This document shows positions 51,142 through 58,395 of a DNA stretch of 64,000 nucleotides, piece by piece. The DNA lies in the NCBI RefSeq assembly GCF_900186975.1, contig NZ_LT906441.1:1364001-1428000 (forward strand), read 5' to 3'. Position 1 is the first letter of the stretch. Every line of letters starts with the position of its first letter. The position numbers and the translations under genes were made by a program. Source of the stretch: Cutibacterium granulosum. Its GTDB lineage: Bacteria > Actinomycetota > Actinomycetes > Propionibacteriales > Propionibacteriaceae. The notes under the pieces are model-generated. The model was not told where the DNA came from. It saw nothing but the letters and a program-made list of their open reading frames with translations, and did not search any database.

Positions 51142-51621
51142 ATGAGCGTGGTGACCCGTGAGTGGGGTGTTCTGGGTTTCGCAGAGGAACGTGATGGAGC
51201 TGGTGCATCCTCCAGTCTGACTGTGGGTTCGCGGCGGAGGGAAGGATCCCGAGTCGTGCATGGCCCGTGGCCGGACGACGAGGCGGGTGACATCGAGTAC
51301 GAGCCGGTCGTCCGTCTTGACAGAAGGGAGCTGGCAGCTGCACTGACAGGTTTCGATGCAGATGTCGCAGACCGATCCGCTGGCGCGGTGGACTCGATCG
51401 TCGTGTCGAGGGCAGCTGCCGTGGGGGAGGCAAGACCCCGGCGAGGGGAATTGTTGTTCTGGGACATCCTGATGGCTTTTGCCGCAGCGATCATGATCAT
51501 TGGTACGGTGACGGCCGTGGTTCGGCTGGATGCTGTTGCCGATGGTCGAGATGGGCGAGGTGTGGTGTCAGCGTTCTGGATGTCCAGTGATGACAGTGGG
51601 GTGGACAGCCAGGGATCATGA
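51142..51621 (+). CDS. Small single-pass membrane protein divergent from lexA
   Basis: 159 residues with a polar N-terminal half, one hydrophobic helix at about 104-128 (LLFWDILMAFAAAIMIIGTVTAVV) and a short polar tail. GAGGAAGG precedes the ATG. No known domain is visible. In many actinobacteria this position between lexA and nrdR holds an SOS-induced division inhibitor (DivS of Corynebacterium, LysM-type ChiZ/YneA-like proteins). This protein lacks a LysM motif but has the right place, size and topology and a nearby LexA-like box. A division-inhibitor role is inference. Confidence 0.6.
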   Translation: MSVVTREWGVLGFAEERDGAGASSSLTVGSRRREGSRVVHGPWPDDEAGDIEYEPVVRLDRRELAAALTGFDADVADRSAGAVDSIVVSRAAAVGEARPRRGELLFWDILMAFAAAIMIIGTVTAVVRLDAVADGRDGRGVVSAFWMSSDDSGVDSQGS

Positions 51622-51654
51622 CTGCTGACGCGTGTCGCGACAGTGATGATGCAA

Positions 51655-51708
51655 ACACCATATCTAGTGGACATCTGGTGATGTAGTACTACAACTTGTG
51701 GTTGTAGT
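51655..51708 (+). promoter_or_regulatory. Candidate NrdR boxes upstream of nrdR-nrdJ
   Basis: ACACCATATCTAGTGG (51655-51670) agrees with the NrdR consensus aCaCwAtATaTwGtgT at most positions. A second, weaker box starts near 51688, about 33 bases downstream, the typical spacing. The second overlaps a perfect palindrome ACTACAAC-TTGTG-GTTGTAGT (51688-51708) followed by TTTTG, which could also end transcription of the upstream gene. Confidence 0.65.
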
Positions 51709-51778
51709 TTTGATGCACGGCGAATTGCAGGTAGTGTTCTCGAGTGTCGGAGACGTCGGGTGTGAAGGAGGATGAGTC

Positions 51779-52294
51779 GTGAGATGCCCATTCTGCCAGC
51801 ATGATGATTCCCGAGTTCTTGATTCACGAGTCTGCGAAGACGGTACGGCGATCCGTCGTCGCAGACAGTGCCCGGTCTGCAGCAGCAGGTTCACGACGAT
51901 CGAGCGCATGCAGTTGACCGTCCTCAAACGCAATGGGACTGAGGAACTCTTCAATCGAGAGAAGGTCATTGCCGGTGTGCGGAAAGCTTGCAAGGGCAGG
52001 CCGGTCGACGACTCTGATCTCGCGGTGCTCGGGCAGCGTGTCGAGGATGGGCTTCGCGCCCGCGGCATGGCTGCCATTCCGTCCGACCAGATCGGGGTGG
52101 CCATCCTCAAGCCGCTGCGTGATCTTGATCCCATCGCATACCTGAGATTTGCCAGCGTCTACCGTAACTACGACTCGATCGACGACTTCGCCGACGAGAT
52201 TGATCGGCTGCGTGATGAGACAGCCAATGCCGACGATGCCGAGACCCCGGTGGAGGACCGGTACTCGACATCTTCCCATCAGCCACTTTTCTGA
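51779..52294 (+). CDS. nrdR: Ribonucleotide reductase regulator NrdR
   Basis: A 171-residue repressor of ribonucleotide reductase genes. The N-terminal zinc ribbon has CPFC and CPVC pairs ([27 protein letters not shown]). The ATP-cone follows ([29 protein letters not shown]), and [17 protein letters not shown] ends the core. GTG start after GAAGGAGG. It leads a two-gene operon with nrdJ and probably binds the boxes just upstream. Confidence 0.96.
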   Translation: MRCPFCQHDDSRVLDSRVCEDGTAIRRRRQCPVCSSRFTTIERMQLTVLKRNGTEELFNREKVIAGVRKACKGRPVDDSDLAVLGQRVEDGLRARGMAAIPSDQIGVAILKPLRDLDPIAYLRFASVYRNYDSIDDFADEIDRLRDETANADDAETPVEDRYSTSSHQPLF

Positions 52295-52367
52295 CGGTTC
52301 CACGGCAGTTCGTCAACTGCCCGATCGACAGATCACCCCCACCCACCACCAGACAGCAGAGGGAGTC

Positions 52368-55220
52368 ATGACCGAAACCAAAGCCACGTCGCGCACGTCG
52401 AATTCTCGACGCAAGGGGCTGCACATAGAGCGGTTCTTCAGTACTGAGGGCACTCATCCCTACGACGAGGTCACCTGGGAGCGTCGCGACGTCGTCCAGA
52501 CGAACTGGCGTACCAATGAGGTCGTCTTCGAACAGCGTGGGGTGGAGTTCCCCGATTTCTGGAGCGCTAATGCCGCCACGATCGTGACGAACAAGTACTT
52601 CCGTGGTGCCTTGGGCACGGTGCAGCGCGAGGCCAGCCTCAAGACGCTCATCGACCGTGTCGTTGCGGTTTACGTGAGCACCGGCAAGAAGAATGGTTAC
52701 TTCGTCACCGATGCCGATGCCACGGTGTTCGGCGAGGAACTCACGTGGCTGTTGCTGCACCAGTACTTCAGCTTCAACTCCCCGGTCTGGTTCAACGTCG
52801 GTACTGCCAGCCCACAACAGGTCAGCGCCTGCTTCATCCTCTCGGTGGACGACTCGATGGAGTCGATCCTGCACTGGTACACCGAGGAGGGAATGATCTT
52901 CAAGGGCGGTTCTGGCGCTGGAGTCAACATCTCCAGGATTCGTTCCTCCAAGGAGCTGCTGAGCAGTGGCGGGACCGCCTCCGGGCCGGTCTCCTTCATG
53001 CGGGGTGCCGATGCCTCGGCCGGAACCATCAAGTCCGGTGGTGCCACTCGCCGAGCTGCCAAGATGGTCGTCCTCGACATCGATCACCCCGACATCGAGG
53101 AGTTCATCGAGACCAAGGCGCGCGAGGAGGACAAGATCCGCGCCCTCAGCGCTGCTGGCTTCGACATGGGGATTGGCGGCAAGGACGTCAACTCGGTGCA
53201 GTACCAGAACGCCAACAACTCGGTGCGCGTCAGTGATGACTTCATGCATGCCGTGGAGAAAGGTGAGAAGTTCGGGCTTCGGGCCCGTACCACCGACAAG
53301 ATCATCGAGGAGGTTGACGCTCGCGACCTCTTCGGCAAGGTGGCCAAGGCCGCCTGGGAGTGCGCCGATCCCGGTATTCAGTTCGATGACACCATCAACT
53401 CGTGGCACACCAGCGCCAACACCGGCCGCATCAACGCGTCCAACCCGTGCTCGGAGTACATGAGCCTGGACAACTCCTCGTGCAACCTGGCCAGCCTCAA
53501 CCTGCTGCGGTTCCTGGATGAGGATGTCTTTGACATCGACAAGTTCCGTCGTGCAGTCGAGCTGGTCATCACTGCCATGGACATCTCCATCTGCTTCGCA
53601 GATTTCCCGACCGAGTCGATCGCCGAGACCACCCGGAAGTTCCGGCAGCTCGGTATCGGGTACGCCAATCTTGGTGCGTTGCTCATGGCCCAGGGATTGG
53701 GCTACGACTCCGACGGTGGTCGAGCCCTGGCTGCTGCCATCACCTCGCTCATGACGGGTGTGGCCTACCGGCGTAGCGCTGAACTCGCTGGCATTGTCGG
53801 CCCCTATGAGGGCTATGCCGCCAACACCGAGCCTCACAAGGCCGTCATGCGCAAGCACCGTGATGCCAATGCCGACGTCCAGCCACTGCACACCAATGAC
53901 AAGGCCGTACTCGCCGCTGCCAAGGCCGAGTGGGATCAGGTCATCGAGATTGGCGACCGGAACGGTTACCGCAATGCGCAGGCCTCGGTGCTGGCGCCCA
54001 CCGGGACCATCGGCTTCATGATGGACTGTGACACCACCGGTATCGAGCCAGATTTCTCCTTGGTGAAGTTCAAGAAAATGGTTGACGGTGACTCGATGCA
54101 GATCGTCAACCAGACCGTTCCGCGGGCACTCACAAATCTGGGCTATGCCCCCGAGCAGATTGCCGAGATCGTGGAGCACATCAGGGAGCACGGCTCGGTG
54201 ATCGATGCCCCGCACCTGGCCGAGGAACACTACGAGGTCTTCGACTGTGCCATGGGCGCTCGGTTCATCGCCCCGATGGGTCACGTGCGAATGATGGCCG
54301 CTGTCCAGCCGTTCCTGTCCGGTGCCATCTCCAAGACGGTGAACCTTCCCGAGAGCTCAACCGTCGAGGACATTGCCGATGTTTACATGCAGGGCTGGAA
54401 ACTCGGCCTCAAGGCATTGGCCGTCTACCGCGACAACTGCAAGGTGAGCCAGCCACTCTCCGACAAGAAGGATGAGGAGGACGCCACTCCCGAGCCAGAG
54501 GTGCGTGTCGAGTACCGTCCGCGCCGTCAACGGCTTCCCAAGTCCCGTGCGGGTCGCACCACGAGCTTCCAGGTCGCTGGTGCTGGTGGTTACCTCACAA
54601 CAGGAGCCTATGACGACGGTCGTCTCGGTGAGATATTCCTCAAGCTGGGCAAGCAGGGATCGACCCTGGCAGGAGTCATGGATGCCCTCTCCATCTCCGT
54701 GTCCATCGGTCTGCAGTACGGCGTCCCGCTCGAGAGCTTCGTGCAGAAATTCTCGAACCTCAAGTTCGAGCCAGCCGGCATGACCGATGATCCGGACATT
54801 CGAATTGCCCAGTCGATCATCGACTACATTGCCCGACGCCTCGCCCTTGACTACCTCGACTTCGATGAGCGTGCCGAGTTGGGCATCTACACCGCCGCTG
54901 AACGAGCGCAGTACGTCGAGACCGGGTCGTACCAATTCGAGGACGAGGACGCCGAACTCATCGAGTCCGAGTCGTTGAAATCGACCCCAGCCGATCGAGT
55001 GCAGGTGCACGAGGATGGGGCAAATCAGCCCGGACTGTTCGATCCTGATCCCAGCGCAGCTGCCCAGGGCGAGAATGCTCACACCAGCGCTGAGCTGGTC
55101 GAGGAGATGACTGGTATGGCTGTTGATGCTCCGTTGTGCATGACCTGCGGTACCAAGATGCGCCCATCCGGGTCCTGCTACGTGTGCGAGAGCTGCGGAT
55201 CCACCAGCGGATGCAGCTGA
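52368..55220 (+). CDS. nrdJ: B12-dependent (class II) ribonucleotide reductase
   Basis: A 950-residue adenosylcobalamin-dependent reductase making dNDPs in any oxygen condition. N-terminal barrel: NSPVWFNVGT, SACFILSVDDSM (first active-site Cys), GGSGAGVNISRIRS, NASNPCSEYMSLDNSSCNLASLNL (radical and second redox Cys), and APTGTIGFMMDCDTTGIEP. The C-terminus has GQxTFxL-type repeats of the NrdJ subgroup and a Cys-rich tail (CMTCG, CYVCESCG). The ATG at 52368 follows AGAGGGAG. No cobalamin riboswitch fits in the 73-base gap after nrdR. Fits a B12-making propionibacterium. Confidence 0.96.
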   Translation: MTETKATSRTSNSRRKGLHIERFFSTEGTHPYDEVTWERRDVVQTNWRTNEVVFEQRGVEFPDFWSANAATIVTNKYFRGALGTVQREASLKTLIDRVVAVYVSTGKKNGYFVTDADATVFGEELTWLLLHQYFSFNSPVWFNVGTASPQQVSACFILSVDDSMESILHWYTEEGMIFKGGSGAGVNISRIRSSKELLSSGGTASGPVSFMRGADASAGTIKSGGATRRAAKMVVLDIDHPDIEEFIETKAREEDKIRALSAAGFDMGIGGKDVNSVQYQNANNSVRVSDDFMHAVEKGEKFGLRARTTDKIIEEVDARDLFGKVAKAAWECADPGIQFDDTINSWHTSANTGRINASNPCSEYMSLDNSSCNLASLNLLRFLDEDVFDIDKFRRAVELVITAMDISICFADFPTESIAETTRKFRQLGIGYANLGALLMAQGLGYDSDGGRALAAAITSLMTGVAYRRSAELAGIVGPYEGYAANTEPHKAVMRKHRDANADVQPLHTNDKAVLAAAKAEWDQVIEIGDRNGYRNAQASVLAPTGTIGFMMDCDTTGIEPDFSLVKFKKMVDGDSMQIVNQTVPRALTNLGYAPEQIAEIVEHIREHGSVIDAPHLAEEHYEVFDCAMGARFIAPMGHVRMMAAVQPFLSGAISKTVNLPESSTVEDIADVYMQGWKLGLKALAVYRDNCKVSQPLSDKKDEEDATPEPEVRVEYRPRRQRLPKSRAGRTTSFQVAGAGGYLTTGAYDDGRLGEIFLKLGKQGSTLAGVMDALSISVSIGLQYGVPLESFVQKFSNLKFEPAGMTDDPDIRIAQSIIDYIARRLALDYLDFDERAELGIYTAAERAQYVETGSYQFEDEDAELIESESLKSTPADRVQVHEDGANQPGLFDPDPSAAAQGENAHTSAELVEEMTGMAVDAPLCMTCGTKMRPSGSCYVCESCGSTSGCS

Positions 55221-55283
55221 TGTTCCGAGTAACTCTCATGCCATGACGTCTTCTGGCTGAGGTGGCTCAGAGGATGAGGTTTC

Positions 55284-55320
55284 GGGGTGCTGGGGTGATG
55301 ATGAATCACTCCAGCACCCC
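55284..55320 (+). terminator. Terminator after nrdJ
   Basis: GGGGTGCTGGGGTGAT pairs with ATCACTCCAGCACCCC over 16 bp with one G-U wobble and a five-base loop, followed by ATTTG. It lies about 60 bases after the nrdJ stop. Confidence 0.8.
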
Positions 55321-55612
55321 ATTTGTCTGCAGTGCGAGGACTTGTCATCACGAAGTGGCCGTCATCCCAGGAGAGCAGTACATGGCCATCTCGCCCTGTT
55401 CTGGGCCTGCGCAAGGGTAACCATCGCCACGGCGGTTGGTGACGGTCGATTCCACGCTCGACCATGCATGTGCGTGTGCAGGGTGTCTGGCCCAGCGAGA
55501 GATCAGCTCGGGTCGCCCCTTTCCCGGTCTCGGGCATGTGCATCTCCGAGCTGAACGGGGAGCACCGGTCGCAGGAGGCGGCCCCACTGCCACGGCCCAC
55601 CATCGGAAGCAG

Positions 55613-55665
55613 GGATTTTCGGGGTGCGCTGGATTTTCGGGGTGCGCCGGTTTTCCTGGTGCGCT
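55613..55665. repeat. 18-bp tandem repeat, three copies
   Basis: GGATTTTCGGGGTGCGCT occurs at 55613-55630 and again, with one change, at 55631-55648; a degenerate third copy of 17 bases follows to 55665. It lies in the 535-base spacer after nrdJ. Apart from the nrdJ terminator I see no gene in this spacer. Confidence 0.8.
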
Positions 55666-55754
55666 GGGACGTCGAGCAGGTCGTCGTTCGTCCAGACGGG
55701 CAGTTCTCCCACCACCGGTGAATCCCGGGGAAGAAGTCTTGCTAGGTTGAAGGC

Positions 55755-56714
55755 ATGGATGAGCCAGCGGACTTTGATTTTGATCTTGATCGGAGTACCG
55801 AGCAAGCGTGGGCACAATTCACCGAGCGTCTTGCCGAGGTGGTTTCCGTCATTGACGACAACGGAAGTCTCACCATTGGCACGCCGTCGTTGCGCGATGA
55901 GATGGTTCCCTATGTCCGCTTCGTCCAGATCGATCCTGATGATCCTCGCGACGATGCGCGAATCGTGCTGCAGGCCTCCAGCAACGCCCATCTGGGCCCC
56001 TCGTCCCAGCTGACCCAGCCGCAGGTCGAGGAGATGACCCGCCTGGGGTGGCAGCTTCCCGACGAGGAGGAACTGCCCAACGATGGGCGGCTCAACCGCA
56101 CTGGGAATCCCGCGCACGAGGAGGCCTTGGCACATGGCGATTTCTGGGTTCTCAGCTCGCAGAACGACTGTTACGACGTGGCAGAACTCGCTGTGACCAC
56201 GCTGCGAACGATTTTCAGCGTCCAGCACCCGGTGTTCCTCGCTCCAGACCAGCTTGCTGAGGTCCTGCAACCACAGGACGACAGTGAGCTCGACGGACCA
56301 GTGTTGGCCCAGCAAGTCGCCGACGAACTCACGACTATGTTCGGCCACCCACCGTTCCGTGACGAGGAGGGCGACTTCGCAATCCGTGTGGGATCGACGA
56401 TGGTGTTCATCCGAGCCACCAGCGATGGGGAGGAGCTCCTGCTGTTCTCCGTCATCGTCCATGACGTCGACGGACGTTCCCGGGCCGTGGAAGTACTCAA
56501 TGACCTCAACGTTCAGTCACGCTACGGGCGGTTCGCCCTGCATCAGGACCGTGTTCTCGTCACGATGTCGCTCATGGCCAAACCGTTCGTACCAGAGCAT
56601 TTGCACCGGGCAGTGCGCATCATGTCGCAGCTGTCCGACGGCATCGACGACGAACTCGCACGCAAGTTGCACGGGCGCACGACGTTCGACAGGGACACCG
56701 AGGACTGGGCCTGA
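55755..56714 (+). CDS. YbjN/TY-Chap-like protein
   Basis: A 319-residue acidic cytosolic protein. The C-terminal half resembles the YbjN/type III secretion chaperone-like fold found in many actinobacterial proteins (FAIRVGSTMVFIRATSDGEELLLFSVIVHDVDGRSRAVEVLNDLNVQSRYGRF core). The N-terminal half (TERLAEVVSVIDDNGSL, LQASSNAHLGPSSQLT) matches the partner domain in such two-part proteins. No catalytic residues or membrane segments. Possibly a peptide-binding chaperone; target unknown. Stands before the broken flavin-binding gene. Confidence 0.68.
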   Translation: MDEPADFDFDLDRSTEQAWAQFTERLAEVVSVIDDNGSLTIGTPSLRDEMVPYVRFVQIDPDDPRDDARIVLQASSNAHLGPSSQLTQPQVEEMTRLGWQLPDEEELPNDGRLNRTGNPAHEEALAHGDFWVLSSQNDCYDVAELAVTTLRTIFSVQHPVFLAPDQLAEVLQPQDDSELDGPVLAQQVADELTTMFGHPPFRDEEGDFAIRVGSTMVFIRATSDGEELLLFSVIVHDVDGRSRAVEVLNDLNVQSRYGRFALHQDRVLVTMSLMAKPFVPEHLHRAVRIMSQLSDGIDDELARKLHGRTTFDRDTEDWA

Positions 56715-56823
56715 CCGCTGTTCTCCATCGAGAACGCATGCGAGCACATCACTGTGGACAGAAGCCCGTTCGATTCGGTCATCGCACTTCGCTACTGTGT
56801 GAGCAACAGGAGAGGAGCCAGGA

Positions 56824-57250
56824 TTGGGTACCGGACATTTCATCACCCTCAGTGAGGAGGAGTGTCTGGAACTGCTGTCGACTCGCTCCGCCGGCAGACT
56901 CGCCTGGACCTTGGATGACGACATCGAACTCATGCCAGTGACACACCAGGTCGTTGGCCATTCGCTGGTGATGCGAATCGCCCCCAATGCCCCCCATGGC
57001 CCACATCGAGGTGGGGCAGCGGATCGCCTTCGAGGTGGATGAACTCGACGAGGCCACCCGTACCGGGTGGGACGTCGTTGCCCATGGGACGGTCCAGTCC
57101 ATGAACAGCTACTCCGATGATGCCGCTGCCGTGGCGGCGGGAGCACCGAAACTCACGTGGGCGCCCGGTGTTCGGCGTAATGTGATGACCATCTCGATAA
57201 CCTCCCTGAGTGGTCGGGCGGTCAGTTCCGACGAGCCCGACGACCAATGA
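56824..57250 (+). pseudogene. Pyridoxamine-5'-phosphate-oxidase-like gene split by a frameshift
   Basis: Frame 1 from the TTG at 56824 encodes the first strand-helix of a PNPOx-like split-barrel (SEEECLELLSTRSAGRLAW, ELMPVTHQV). The rest (IEVGQRIAFEVDELDEATRTGWDVVAHG, APGVRRNVMTISITSLSGR) continues in the next frame from about 56996. Removing one C from the C6 run at 56990-56995 joins both into one about 142-residue protein reading RIAPNAPMAHIEVGQRIAF. It may be a genuine mutation, phase-variable slippage, or a sequencing error. The family binds FMN or F420. Confidence 0.82.
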
Positions 57251-57284
57251 TCGGTTGTGGTTGACCTGCCGAGGAAGGACGAAG

Positions 57285-58166
57285 ATGACTGAGAACAGGA
57301 CGCAACGTGTCGTCATTGCCGGTGTCGACGGGTCGGAGGACGGCCTGCGAGCCACGAAGTTCGCTGCCGGATCAGCCAAGGCTCGCAGTGCCGATCTGCT
57401 CATCATCCATGCTGTGGACGACAATGGCGTTGCCGGGGCATGGGGATTTGCCTATGACCGCAAGGCCTTGGAGGAGGTGGGGCAGGCCATCGTCGAGGAC
57501 GCCATCAAGGTTGCTTTGGAACAGGGCCTCGACAAGGAACGCATTCATGGCGAGGTCATCGTCGGAAACCCGGCAGCCCTGCTGGCCGACCGCTCCGAGA
57601 AGGTCGAGCTCATCGTCGTGGGACGCCGTGCCACCAGTGGGTTGGAGCGCATGTTCGTCGGCTCGACGTCGGTGGCCATCGCCGGAATGGCATCCTGCCC
57701 GGTCATCGTCATCTCCCAGGCCGCCACACCACATCCCGTGGGCGACAAGCACAAGGTCGCCATCGCCGTGGGGCCGCAGACCTCGAACACCAAGACCCTG
57801 ACATTTGCCTGTGACCAGGCCAAGCGCTATGACGCCGAGCTGGAAGTCGTCACCGTGACCCCACCACTGCCCGCTGGTGCCACCGGTGGCTACAAGCTCA
57901 CCGATGAGTCCATGGAACGCATGATCAGCGAACTCGATCAACGTCTGGCCGAGATCGCCGATCCAGTTGTCAGCTCCTACCCGGAGGTGTCGTGCCATCG
58001 ACGTGTGCTCACCGGGCAACCTGTCGACGAACTGGTGAGCTTGTCGGAGACCGTCGATCAACTCATCATCGGCGTCAACAAGCACCCACTGCTCGGCTGG
58101 ACTGCTGGGGGAGTGGCCCGCGGCATCATGGCGCACGCCAAGTGCCCACTGGGGATCGTTCACTGA
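57285..58166 (+). CDS. Universal stress protein with two Usp domains
   Basis: A 293-residue tandem UspA protein. Each half starts with a strand-Asp/Gly motif (VVIAGVDGSEDG, VAIAVGPQTSN) and ends with the ATP-loop region (VVGRRATSGLERMFVGSTS, IIGVNKHPLLGWTAGGVARGIMAHAKCPLGIV). The first loop has Ala where Gly is usual. Usp proteins help survive starvation and low oxygen. It follows the broken flavin-binding gene by 34 bases, an arrangement seen in other actinobacterial stress loci. Confidence 0.9.
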   Translation: MTENRTQRVVIAGVDGSEDGLRATKFAAGSAKARSADLLIIHAVDDNGVAGAWGFAYDRKALEEVGQAIVEDAIKVALEQGLDKERIHGEVIVGNPAALLADRSEKVELIVVGRRATSGLERMFVGSTSVAIAGMASCPVIVISQAATPHPVGDKHKVAIAVGPQTSNTKTLTFACDQAKRYDAELEVVTVTPPLPAGATGGYKLTDESMERMISELDQRLAEIADPVVSSYPEVSCHRRVLTGQPVDELVSLSETVDQLIIGVNKHPLLGWTAGGVARGIMAHAKCPLGIVH

Positions 58167-58178
58167 TGACATGCTGAT

Positions 58179-58209
58179 GGCGGTGTGGGACGGTCGGATC
58201 CACACCGCC
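58179..58209 (+). terminator. Hairpin after the universal stress gene
   Basis: GGCGGTGTGG pairs with CCACACCGCC over 10 bp around an 11-base loop, 13 bases past the stop codon. There is no U-tract. Confidence 0.5.
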
Positions 58210-58341
58210 GCCACGGCGCCGTCCCCGTTCCGCCTACGGCAGGCACCGCTCCGACCTATAGCAGGTACCGATTCGGGCACCCCAGGGACCTCCTCATCGG
58301 TGCCGTTCGTGCATCGTCCAGATGTGCTGTGTCGTGGCACC

Positions 58342-58370
58342 GGGGCACATGGCTCTCAACCATGTGCCCC
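58342..58370. promoter_or_regulatory. Perfect hairpin just upstream of hrpA
   Basis: GGGGCACATGG pairs with CCATGTGCCCC over 11 bp with a seven-base loop, ending 25 bases before the hrpA start. Being inside the likely 5' leader it could act as an RNA element or be a second terminator for the upstream gene. Confidence 0.4.
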
Positions 58371-58395
58371 CGTCACGCGATAAACTTGTTCGGTC

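Noticed and set aside
52295-52367. Possible cobalamin riboswitch before nrdJ
   Set aside because: The gap is only 73 bases and lacks a B12-box; too short for the riboswitch.
52107-54284. A 725-codon open frame antisense to nrdJ
   Set aside because: Antisense shadow; the sense strand encodes intact NrdJ.
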